Assembly: GCA_003116975.1 (NCBI GenBank)
Contig: BGKB01000010.1
Span: 496,001-560,000 of the forward strand
Length of the DNA stretch: 64,000 bases
DNA from: Aurantiochytrium sp. KH105
Taxonomy: Eukaryota > Sar > Bigyra > Thraustochytrida > Thraustochytriidae
Direction of reading: 5' to 3'
Shown: piece after piece, positions 56,015 to 64,000 of the stretch
How the letters are laid out: every line of letters starts with the position of its first letter
Position numbering within the stretch: position 1 is the first letter of the stretch
The notes under the pieces: model-generated
What the model was told of the DNA's origin: nothing
The model's database searches: none
The model's input: the letters and a program-made list of their open reading frames with translations, nothing else
Program-made: the position numbers and the translations under genes

Positions 56015-57640
56015 TCAAGACGACTGCGGAGCTTCTACAAAGGAGTCCGTCTCGCCACTGATCCGAAAACGGAGACCGCGTCTCCACAACTCGCTCGTTT
56101 CGTACAAATAGTTGACCATGATGGAGGCGCTCCGACGCAAGGCACGCGGATGAAGATCTGCTGCCCAATTAATTGAGTAGATCGCGGCTCCATTACGGAG
56201 ATGGAAATTGCCAACGCTGTCCAGTTGTCGACGGTTGTTCCCACACTTCGAATGCACATACTCATAAGCAAAAGCCATGAGTGGATCCTTAAATGTCGCC
56301 ATCATCGTTTCGTCTTCGCCGTAGGCCGCCGATGTGAGCACCGCCATAGCAAGGTCTTTCGTTGACGGAGCCACGGGCAAGGCGGACCGCGCATGTTCCG
56401 ACATGAACGTTGACGCGTGCTTTGAAGAAAGAACCTTTTTGGCATCTTCCGAGAAGGCCTCTTCAAAACGCTCTGTTGGCAAATCATTGAGGAAGGAGGT
56501 CACAAAGCCTACCATGGGCGAAAGCGTGGAGAACCTACGAATGTGGGGACGGTCTCGCTGCAGCGTCTCGAGGACGTCGTGCAAGAGATTCGGGCCGAGA
56601 TCCACGCCAGAAAGACCAGTAAACGCAGATGAAATGGTGAAGAAGATGGCCGTGTCAGCATCTCCACCATCGACCGGATTATCAACAACATGCGACATCT
56701 TGGACGCCACGCCCTTCGTGAGCCCAACATGAACAAAAATGACGGGTTTCTCTGGCTCGAAAGCGTGAAATGTTCCAAAGCATAGCCTGTTTCTGGGGTT
56801 GAGCCGTTCTTGGAGCTCCTCGATGCTTTTAAGCGGGTGCACCCTTTCTGCAGTAAGCATGTGCTCAAGGGTCTGCAGTGAAGAATCGGGTGAAATGGGG
56901 CGCATCGTTGTACACGCCCGGCCAAAGTGTGGTACCAGCTCGATGCGAACCTTTTTCAGGACCTGTTTTGCGTCTTCGCGAATCGAGCGTTCTACCTGCG
57001 GAAGGTTGATATAGGAGAGAGCCTTGCCCCGGAAGTCCACCAGCGTCTTGATACCCTCGCGGTCGTAGTTGAGGATACGCCGAAATGTGTCCTGGTAGAG
57101 AGCGCCAAAGAGGCCTGCACGCATCTCCACGGCGAGGTCCATGCAGTCCTTTGGACTCAAGGCGCGGAGCACCTTTGCCAGAAGCTGCGTGAGCGACTCT
57201 CTGCTGTAGTCGCTCGCCACCGGGTTCTGCACGTCAATGTGGCGCAGGCCAATCAGCCGAACGAGCTCGTAAACCTTGGCCAGGTCCTCATCGAGGAGCG
57301 GCTGTTCAGGGGACTCGAGGGCCTGCCCCAGATGGTTGTAGTCCTCGTCACCGAGAAACTTGCGCATCATATCAACCCACGGCCGATCTTCCGCGGCGTT
57401 GTCCTCTCGCTCTGACCTCGCGCATATCCTCCCGCTCGGCCTGTACGGGCGCACGCTCTGCCGTTGCCAGCCTCGCGGCTGCAGCGCCGCCAGCGATGCC
57501 ACCGGACTGACCGTGAACAGCAGGTCCTGCTGCCTGCGCAGCTGCACGCCGGGCGAGTCGAGCCTGCGCGCCAGCGTCTGCGCCAGCTTGCCACGAGCCA
57601 CGCCGCGCGAGCCCGCGCGGCCCGCGACCGCGACCGCCAT
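56015..57640 (-). CDS. MLYCD-like: malonyl-CoA decarboxylase, probably mitochondrial
   Basis: 541 residues from the ATG at 57640; the frame opens at a GTG further upstream, not used. The C-terminal acyltransferase-like half matches the family: LNPRNRLCFGTFHAFEPEKP, VIFVHVGLTKGV, DTAIFFTISSAFTGLSGVDL, RFSTLSPMVGFVTSFLND (Ser374, a candidate catalytic serine) and SVGNFHLRNGA (His480, candidate catalytic histidine), then INWAADLHPRALRRSASIMV. The N-terminal helical half is also present. The enzyme turns malonyl-CoA into acetyl-CoA and CO2. The first 40 residues (MAVAVAGRAGSRGVARGKLA) are basic with no acids, which fits a mitochondrial presequence. The C-terminus EAPQSS lacks a peroxisomal SKL. 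It would counter malonyl-CoA accumulation or relieve inhibition of fatty-acid oxidation. Confidence 0.93.
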   Translation of the reverse strand: MAVAVAGRAGSRGVARGKLAQTLARRLDSPGVQLRRQQDLLFTVSPVASLAALQPRGWQRQSVRPYRPSGRICARSEREDNAAEDRPWVDMMRKFLGDEDYNHLGQALESPEQPLLDEDLAKVYELVRLIGLRHIDVQNPVASDYSRESLTQLLAKVLRALSPKDCMDLAVEMRAGLFGALYQDTFRRILNYDREGIKTLVDFRGKALSYINLPQVERSIREDAKQVLKKVRIELVPHFGRACTTMRPISPDSSLQTLEHMLTAERVHPLKSIEELQERLNPRNRLCFGTFHAFEPEKPVIFVHVGLTKGVASKMSHVVDNPVDGGDADTAIFFTISSAFTGLSGVDLGPNLLHDVLETLQRDRPHIRRFSTLSPMVGFVTSFLNDLPTERFEEAFSEDAKKVLSSKHASTFMSEHARSALPVAPSTKDLAMAVLTSAAYGEDETMMATFKDPLMAFAYEYVHSKCGNNRRQLDSVGNFHLRNGAAIYSINWAADLHPRALRRSASIMVNYLYETSELWRRGLRFRISGETDSFVEAPQSS

Positions 57641-59448
57641 CCTGCCGCTCGCGCAGGCCTCGTCCGCTGCCCCCGCTCGGCCAGGCGACGATTCCGTTCT
57701 GCTTGTGCGCGCAGCACAACACGACACAGCAAGCTGAGCAAGACCTCTGTTTGTTCATCATTTACTATTTTTTTACATGTGACGAGAAGATCCGGGGGGA
57801 AGGGAGGAAGAGCGGTTTTAGGGATCTCCGCGATTGGGTGCCCCGGGGCGCGCCGCCTTAATTAATCGCTGCCGGAGGGGAAGAGCACCTTACCTGGTTG
57901 TTCGGTCGGGCCACCCAAGCGCTGCAGCTGCCTGCCACGGGGAGCAACGACAAGAGCTAGCTAGCGAACTGCAAAAAGCAAGCAAGCAGGCAGCCAAGCA
58001 AGCAAGCAAGCAAGCGAGCAAAAGGCGCTGGGCTGCCACGAAGGAGAGGCCGACAAACGAAAAGCGAACGGCAACCATTCATTCCCAGCCAACCACGGCA
58101 AGCTTGCGGTTGTTTGTCTCAACTTTTGGCTGCTTGCTTGATTGACTGTGAAGTCCAAATTTTCCACAGCAGCCTTGTATAATAGGCATATTCCTCGTAT
58201 AGGCAGCCTTCTGCTACCAGTGAAAGGAATGGAGTGGAGAAGGGCAAAGCCTGCTGCAGCAAACCCCGAAACGCTGGCGCAAGGCGCGCTGTGGCGGCGC
58301 TGCGCGACGACGAGGAGAAGGTGAGTGGCGGCGTCGTGAAGGCGGGAGGAGAGGACGGGTGACGGAGGAGAGGCGGCGGACGGTCGCGGAGGCCGGCGCG
58401 CCGGTGGTGCGGCGGAGAAGTGAAGTGGCGGGGAGAGGAATGGCCTGGCGCGAGACGTGCCGTTTGTCGGCGCCGCGCGCGATAACGGCCGGACGGGGAA
58501 AGGGAACGAGCTCTGGTCAATGACGATGAAATAATATACACTTCAGTCTATCTGAAAGAAGATGAAGATGACAATTTATCACATTCGTAACACACCGAGA
58601 CCGGGCGACTTTTTACTTTTCCCGTTGTCAAATATACGGGCCGCGCTTTCGCGGAAATTGTCTGCAGTTTTGGAGGGGAGCCTCTGAGGGTGAGGTGGGA
58701 AAGGCTACGCCAAGTAAAGAGATTGAAACTGACGAGTATTATTTATTTGTGTCGATCTTGAACATAGATACTTGCATAGATTGCAAATGCAACAGAATAT
58801 CTCACTTCTTTCAGAGTCTTTTTTTTATTTTTTGACAAACAGCAATCTCCTTGATCGGACCTTGTTTGAGAAATAAAAGTCCAGTCTATCGTCGCTTGTC
58901 CATTTATCACAAAATGACACTTAGGATCTTGCTTCACAGTCAGGCCCATCAGTCATTGACGGAACTTCAATCATGGAACGCACACTGACTACCGCAACTT
59001 TGAGGCCCTTTTCTTGCGAAAAATAACCTTCCCATACCAAATTCGATCATGTAAAGCCGCGGAAAAACAAAACCCTCAACGCAATGTCTTGTCTTTCGAC
59101 GACCACCGTCTGTACCAACTTCCGGCCCGGCGAGAAACCCGGCGTCTGTCGAAATGTGCCGGGGTTGCGTGGTCTCCTTTCCCTCTTGTGGTAAAACAAA
59201 CAAGGAGAATTATTTGCCATATGCACCACCGTCACGTCTTCAGCTTAGCCTTACGACACCAGCTAGCCCAGTCCCCCGTCCCCAAGACCTTTATAATAGA
59301 TGAAAATAAACATGGCGCTGGCATTCTTGTCGTCGCAACGGCTAGTTTTTTATTTCGATGATAATACACTTTGCGACCCTTGCTTTCTTGGCACATGCGC
59401 GCGCGCCGCAAACAGCGAGCGTGGTCAGTGTAGCAGGGTCTGCGTCCA
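57641..59448. other. 1.8-kb divergent intergenic region
   Basis: It contains adjacent palindromes GGCGCGCC (57847-57854) and TTAATTAA (57858-57865), a CAAG array (57976-58018), and an AT-rich half from about 58540 onward. Short frames on both strands are Arg/Ser-rich or not protein-like. The AT-rich part (58540-59400) resembles a 5' region of lower GC; no gene or structured RNA is recognised. Confidence 0.5.
57976..58018. repeat. (AAGC)n tetramer array
   Basis: AAGCAAGCAAGCAGGCAGCC then AAGCAAGCAAGCAAGCAAGC, about ten tetramers. Confidence 0.9.
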
Positions 59449-61788
59449 ATGGCCTCTGCGCAGCGCAGCGCCGAAGAAGCGCGACAAAGCGCGCTCGAGC
59501 TAATCAGCAGGTACAGCGCAGGCGAAAATGGAACCGTGAGCCCTCCGAAGTTGGCCAGCGACCGTGACAAGGCTAAAAAGAGCACCCCCGCCCAAAATAG
59601 ATTCGCGACGCCCGGCTTTGAAGTCTTAAACCTTCAGTCCGCGACAGGCGACTTTCAAGAAATTGACGCAGATGAGTATCGCGACCTACGTGATTTTGTC
59701 AGCAATCGAACTCTGCGTGGCGTCGATAAAGTCTTCGCTGAGCGAGCGCAGCGAGCAAAAGAGCTCTCAGCAGATGCGGGAGCTCTTCCCATAAAGGGTC
59801 TCGAAAATGGCAGCACCGGTGGGGCTGATTCACAAAGCCTTGCAAATGTTCCCCCCGCCACCAAGAAGCTTCTCATCAAGGGTCTTCAGCAGCACAAACT
59901 CAATCTCCAGAGAGCCAAGGAAATAATTGAAAGGAACAGCGGACGGACGAAAGATACTGGCAATGCGAGCGCACGTACAGCCCGCTCACAAGAGCTAGCC
60001 CTGGGTCCACTCTCCCCTCGCGAGCCGCACTCTCCTCGAAAGAGCCCGCCGACGATCCTCTCACCTGGGCATTACAATCTTATTGCCTGGAAGGGTGTTC
60101 CACCGGAGCTCCGCAAGGCATTTTTTGACCCTCAAGATGGAGAAAATGACGAAATTCTCCGAAACAATCAACAGGAAGCGGAGCCGAGCACAGTGCTCGA
60201 GTCTCGTGAGGAGCAACTAGACCGTGTGAATGAGTACCTCGCTTCGAAACCAAGCACTCGCCAGCACAATTCAAATCAAAATGGTAACATCAATGTATCG
60301 AAAGAAACGTCTTCGATGGCACACTCACGAGATAGCAATGGACCTGAAAGTGATAATAGCCAAGACGCTGTGGGCAAATCTACAAACCAGGCGTCCTCAA
60401 AAGGAGCTTCAAGTGCCGCTCGTCATCGTGCGTGGCTTGAGCAGCGGGCCGTTGCACACCATCGCGAGCAACGCAGAGTCCTGGCGCGTAACAAGACCTC
60501 GCAAGCTATTCCCACAACTCATATTGTCGACAAGCACGCGGCGAAAAGGAATGTGCACGTATCGAATCTGCTTCGCAATTCGAGCTCGTGCAGCAAGCTG
60601 ACGGGCTACAGCGAGCTCTGCCGCAGAGCCCGACAGCAAGTCCTCGATGAACGAAAGCGTCAGCTTGAAGACTTGGCCAAGCGCCGTGACGCAGCGAGGG
60701 TGCTGCAACGAGCGCTGCGGGCTTATATGAATCGTAGACAAACGCTGCGCGAGGTGGCCGAGAAGCGTGCTCAAGTCGCGCGAAAGGAAGCAAAGCACGC
60801 GTCCAAGCTGCAGGCAATCTTTCGAGGCCATGCAGCACGCGTCGGCGTCCAAGCTATAATTTTGCAGCGTACACGTGCCGCGTGCAAGCTGCAGCGCCTT
60901 GTACGAGAGTCCCGGAGTTGGCGACGCCTCCAGCGAGAACGCAACCACGAGCTTCGTTTGCAGCAAGAAGTCGACCGCGAGGAAGCAGCTGCCGAGTCTG
61001 ACGCAGAGCGAGAGCATTACGAGTGGGTACACCGCGTGCTTAATCGTGCGCAAAAGGAAGCGCTTGAGGAAACGCGCATATCGATGCTGAGCTCAACGCC
61101 AGAGAATGTTCGCAAGTGGATCATGAATGCACCCAAGGTAGGCACACTGAGTACTGAGAAAGCCAACAGTGGTCGGGAGCTGGTCTTGCACGCTGGACAT
61201 GGTAAAGAGTCGATGTCGAGCGCCGAGACCGTCGTACAAAACGACCGATGCGGCAGTGGTCGTGCGCGCCTTGCTGCCGGCGCAAATGCTCAGGCCAAGG
61301 TCCCGCAATTACGTCTCGACACGCTCGACAATCCAGCTGAAAGGACTCAGTACAAACAGCGTTTTGAGTCTGCTCGGAAGCATGCAAACGTTACGATCGC
61401 GGGTTCAAGCACAGCTGATACGCAAATCTGCTCGAGCTCAGCTCGTATGCCCAGCGAGGTTGCGGAAGGAAAGCTCACTAGTTCTGCTGACGTACCTCCG
61501 AGCGTGACAGCGAATCGAGGGCCTAAAAGAGAGCTTGGGTCTGCCAGCAAAAGTCCGTCAGCCATATTCAACGCGCACGCACAAAAGGGAGGCAAGTTAT
61601 CTGGCGAAGAATATGCTGCAATGAACACCCAGATTGAGACGGAGTTAAGCAGACGCGTTGTCAATGTTCACGGACGCGTTGATCGATTGCGCAGAACGAT
61701 GAACACAATCAGTTCTCATGAACAAAGCGTGCCAGCGCTCCGATTTTCTGGAGCAAATGGCAAAGGCTCACACAATGAGCGCGAGTAA
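59449..61788 (+). CDS. IQ-motif, Arg/Ala-rich cytoskeletal-type protein
   Basis: 779 residues from the ATG at 59449. The first 380 residues are polar and Ser/Asn-rich. A basic helical region at about 400-510 contains three IQ-like motifs in tandem: ARVLQRALRAYMNRRQ, ASKLQAIFRGHAARVGV and ACKLQRLVRESRSWRRL, each matching IQxxxRGxxxR loosely. Calmodulin or centrin binding is therefore likely. A Glu/Arg-rich helix follows (LRLQQEVDREEAAAESDAER), and the tail is Ser/Ala-rich with a final helix (RRVVNVHGRVDRLRRTMN). I do not recognise an orthologue. Proteins of this type often sit at basal bodies or microtubules; that is a guess. Confidence 0.78.
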   Translation: MASAQRSAEEARQSALELISRYSAGENGTVSPPKLASDRDKAKKSTPAQNRFATPGFEVLNLQSATGDFQEIDADEYRDLRDFVSNRTLRGVDKVFAERAQRAKELSADAGALPIKGLENGSTGGADSQSLANVPPATKKLLIKGLQQHKLNLQRAKEIIERNSGRTKDTGNASARTARSQELALGPLSPREPHSPRKSPPTILSPGHYNLIAWKGVPPELRKAFFDPQDGENDEILRNNQQEAEPSTVLESREEQLDRVNEYLASKPSTRQHNSNQNGNINVSKETSSMAHSRDSNGPESDNSQDAVGKSTNQASSKGASSAARHRAWLEQRAVAHHREQRRVLARNKTSQAIPTTHIVDKHAAKRNVHVSNLLRNSSSCSKLTGYSELCRRARQQVLDERKRQLEDLAKRRDAARVLQRALRAYMNRRQTLREVAEKRAQVARKEAKHASKLQAIFRGHAARVGVQAIILQRTRAACKLQRLVRESRSWRRLQRERNHELRLQQEVDREEAAAESDAEREHYEWVHRVLNRAQKEALEETRISMLSSTPENVRKWIMNAPKVGTLSTEKANSGRELVLHAGHGKESMSSAETVVQNDRCGSGRARLAAGANAQAKVPQLRLDTLDNPAERTQYKQRFESARKHANVTIAGSSTADTQICSSSARMPSEVAEGKLTSSADVPPSVTANRGPKRELGSASKSPSAIFNAHAQKGGKLSGEEYAAMNTQIETELSRRVVNVHGRVDRLRRTMNTISSHEQSVPALRFSGANGKGSHNERE

Positions 61789-62183
61789 TTCGGTAGTCCC
61801 CTATCAAATCACTGAAGAAAGCTGACTTTTATTATTTTGGATTCTCTTTTGCTGAAAATCATTGGCCTCCTCCAGGGTTTTCATTTGCAGGAAGCGAAGA
61901 GAAGAAAACACTCTCGCCATTTGTCATTCATCGATTGGCCGAGAAAAAAGACGAAAAACAAGAAAAGAAAGAAATGGATGATGACGATCAGCTTAAAACG
62001 GTCTTCGTGCGGAAAGTGTCCTGGCCAGAGAGAAAGTGAGAAGCTCTACGAATGACGTTGCATGGCTAGAAAGCGAACTAGCTTGCTAAATAGCTGCTTG
62101 CCTGTCTCAAGGAAGAAGGGGAAACGCAAGAGGATGAGAGAGACTGCTTGCGTGGATTTTCAAGACCCACAAGAGTGCCTATT
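61789..62183. other. convergent intergenic gap
   Basis: 395 bp between two gene 3' ends, with AT-rich and purine-rich stretches (AAAAAAGACGAAAAACAAGA near 61945-61965). No gene is seen. Confidence 0.5.
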
Positions 62184-64000
62184 TTATCCCCGCATCTGCA
62201 TCTGGATCGATTGGTGAATGGTGCAAAGAAAGTCGTCGTACGCAGGCATGCTCTTAAGCTGAAAGAGCGAGTCTTCAACCAAGTAGCGAAGCGTGTTGCG
62301 ATCGTGTTGGCCATCACGCACATAGACACGAACTCCTCCAAGTAGACTGGCAGCTGATGCGCGTGGGTTGGCTACTTCGCGCCGAATGAAGGCTTCCAGG
62401 GCCTCAACGAACGGGTGTGAGCCAGGCTGCGCCACAAACTTAATGCCACGGTCAGCGTATGGAGCCTGTTTGGTGGCTTCAAGCGCCGCACTGTAAGACG
62501 AGTGGCCCGTTGTCAATTCGACCAGCGAGTCGCTCGTGCCGGGAAGTAGAAAGAGAAGAACGTCGATACCGTTGCAGAGCACAACGACGCCGTGGTCATT
62601 GTCCTGAAAAGTGGCAAGCGAGGGCGCCGCATTTTCCTTGGGCGGAAGCGTGCTTGGCGTGTCGGACTCCTGAAGAGAATACATGGCAGGATAAATGTAA
62701 TCGAGATAGACGCGAAGCGGGATGCGTTGCAGCAAATTGAAGTTTTCAAAGCGAGCGTCAGCGCGAACGAGCGCAGACTGGGCATGGCTTCGATGAGACT
62801 TGAGACCCTCGATATTACGCCGCAAAGCAGGAAGCTTTTCGGCGCCGATGGCGTAAAGTGGCAAGAGTTTGAGAGCCTCGGGCAAAATCAGCTGTTGACC
62901 AGTAGGATTTTTGGCGCAATTCTTTCGGTAAGAGCATAGCATCTTGACAATCTGTTGCTCCATCTCGCTGTGCACCTTGGCCGGTGGGGTGTTTCGCTGC
63001 ATCTGATCGACGGCCTTGCGCGTGAGAAAGTTGGAAATGGTGTCAACGTCGGCATTGCGAAAGACATCGGCGATCGTGTTGGTGACTGTGATGGCAAGAT
63101 TGTGCACGCGTACGCGGCGTTGGCCTTGCACCGAGGTATACAAGACGGCACATTGCAGATAGACTTCCGTTTCCGCTTCAACATTGGTCCCATCGTGCTC
63201 GAGTACCACGAGACTGGTGTTGTCCTCGTCAATGAAAGCCATGTCGAGCTCGCCGCCGCGCGTGCGCTTGAGGCCATTTCCAAAGTACTCAACCACGCGC
63301 ATACCTGTCGAAGCCCGGACCTTGAGCACGGCTTCGAGCGCAGCATTCCTACGAAGATTGTGCTCGAGCACCTGCTGGAAGGTGGCCTGTCCGATGCTGT
63401 CGTCGATGGCGAGCAAAGGAAACCGCTGAACTTCTCCACCCGTGAGATTGGAAGCAATGCCCCAGTTCGCCAGATCCTTGTGGTCATCGCCAAAGGCATA
63501 GAGGTCGATGGAGATTTGCTTTTCGCAGCACCTGTTTGCTATAGTGGTGAAAACTGTCTCCTCGCGATGGACATCAACAGTGTACATGCCGCTCTCGCGG
63601 TCGGTAGAGTAGCCCTGCGCGTCTTCTTTGCGCGTGGTCGTCGTCCCCACGCCAAATGTGGGCGGTTGCGTCATGAAGAAAGCGATTTTGCCACCGCAGA
63701 GTTCCAGACCGTGGACAGCGGCCTGAAAAGCCGTGCCGGCCACGGAAGCGTTGGGCGGGCCCTGGCCGGGCTGTTGACCTGCCACGGGCGGGATAGGGTC
63801 GCCGTACTCTTGCACGAGGGCTTCGAGAAGAGCCTGCAGCTCGTCTGCGTTTTTATCGACATTCACTACGAGACGGCTCGGAGGCAATGGGCAAAATCCC
63901 TCCTCGGCATCAGCCACAATGAGAACCTTGTGACCATTGTTGCTTGGCGTATGCATGTCGTAAAAGTGTACACCCTGCGCATAGGTGAGAATTCCTACGC
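62184..64000 (-). CDS. SEC24-like: Sec24, COPII coat cargo-binding subunit (N-terminus outside window)
   Basis: The frame is open through the right edge, so about 605 C-terminal residues are present and the start lies outside; the methionine at 63956 is internal. It is preceded by VGILTYAQGVHFYD, the typical Sec24 trunk strand, and followed by the trunk (KQISIDLYAFGDDHKDLANW, LTGGEVQRFP), the beta-sandwich (STGMRVVEYFGNGLKR), the all-helical region (MLCSYRKNCAKNPTGQQLIL, LPEALKLLPLYAIGA) and the gelsolin-like end (RYLVEDSLFQLKSMPAYDDF). Sec24 selects cargo for vesicles budding from the endoplasmic reticulum, together with Sec23. Unusually, a Pro/Gln/Gly-rich insert (GDPIPPVAGQQPGQGPPNAS) interrupts the trunk. 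Confidence 0.95.
   Translation of the reverse strand, partial: VGILTYAQGVHFYDMHTPSNNGHKVLIVADAEEGFCPLPPSRLVVNVDKNADELQALLEALVQEYGDPIPPVAGQQPGQGPPNASVAGTAFQAAVHGLELCGGKIAFFMTQPPTFGVGTTTTRKEDAQGYSTDRESGMYTVDVHREETVFTTIANRCCEKQISIDLYAFGDDHKDLANWGIASNLTGGEVQRFPLLAIDDSIGQATFQQVLEHNLRRNAALEAVLKVRASTGMRVVEYFGNGLKRTRGGELDMAFIDEDNTSLVVLEHDGTNVEAETEVYLQCAVLYTSVQGQRRVRVHNLAITVTNTIADVFRNADVDTISNFLTRKAVDQMQRNTPPAKVHSEMEQQIVKMLCSYRKNCAKNPTGQQLILPEALKLLPLYAIGAEKLPALRRNIEGLKSHRSHAQSALVRADARFENFNLLQRIPLRVYLDYIYPAMYSLQESDTPSTLPPKENAAPSLATFQDNDHGVVVLCNGIDVLLFLLPGTSDSLVELTTGHSSYSAALEATKQAPYADRGIKFVAQPGSHPFVEALEAFIRREVANPRASAASLLGGVRVYVRDGQHDRNTLRYLVEDSLFQLKSMPAYDDFLCTIHQSIQMQMRG

Noticed and set aside
58119-58541. 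140-codon minus-strand frame in the gap before the IQ gene
   Set aside because: Ser/Pro/Arg-rich with no motif; it looks like GC-rich promoter DNA.
1-64000. CRISPR arrays, rRNA genes, retroelement LTRs or reverse transcriptase
   Set aside because: No regularly spaced repeats with unique spacers, no rRNA-like blocks and no reverse-transcriptase or capsid motifs were seen on either strand.

Overview
The window looks like nuclear DNA from a stramenopile protist, most likely a thraustochytrid (labyrinthulomycete) such as Hondaea, Aurantiochytrium or Schizochytrium. This is inference. It rests on high-GC coding DNA, 21 protein genes that all read as single uninterrupted frames (no intron is needed for any of them), a gene with eight WRKY19-like Cys/His repeats, a WW-motor-MyTH4 myosin, a TKL kinase with a multi-pass membrane N-terminus, and a lipid-linked gene set (Yhm2-like citrate carrier, malonyl-CoA decarboxylase). 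No prokaryotic operon, rRNA, tRNA or CRISPR array was recognised.

Layout, left to right: partial ABC transporter with a ZZ-like zinc finger (-); HAD 5'-nucleotidase-like (-); Yhm2-like mitochondrial carrier (+); a 135-bp tandem duplication; small unknown gene (+) overlapping the 3' end of a tricorn-type protease (-); PX-like acidic protein (-); a 4.8-kb gene-free, repeat-rich gap; MFS monocarboxylate-type transporter (+); giant WW/myosin/MyTH4/polyproline protein (-); a divergent pair of long coiled-coil proteins (-/+); Cys/His-repeat protein (-); CASTOR/POLLUX-type ion channel (+); mitochondrial MiaB/CDK5RAP1 (-); TRIC/UPF0126-type membrane protein (+); V-ATPase subunit d (+); membrane-anchored TKL kinase (-); a decayed 1.7-kb DNA transposon with terminal inverted repeats; F-box-like/SPRY protein (+); ubiquitin-like-domain protein (-); malonyl-CoA decarboxylase (-); IQ-motif protein (+); and the C-terminal part of Sec24 (-), cut by the window end.

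Spacing follows orientation. Convergent neighbours are close (about 180 to 530 bp, one pair overlapping). Divergent neighbours are separated by 0.7 to 4.8 kb of GC-rich DNA full of short tandem repeats ((GATC)n, (CAAG)n, (CTTGG)n, hexamers of the ATGCGA type), so these gaps probably carry the promoters. There is no operon-like logic. Functional themes are mitochondrial carbon and lipid metabolism (citrate carrier, malonyl-CoA decarboxylase, tRNA modification), membrane transport and ion handling (ABC, MFS, CASTOR-like, TRIC-like, V-ATPase), and cytoskeleton and trafficking (myosin, coiled-coil and IQ proteins, Sec24).

Several long frames use a non-ATG codon at their 5' edge; for those I give the first in-frame ATG that makes biological sense. 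All functional calls come from reading motifs by eye, without database searches.
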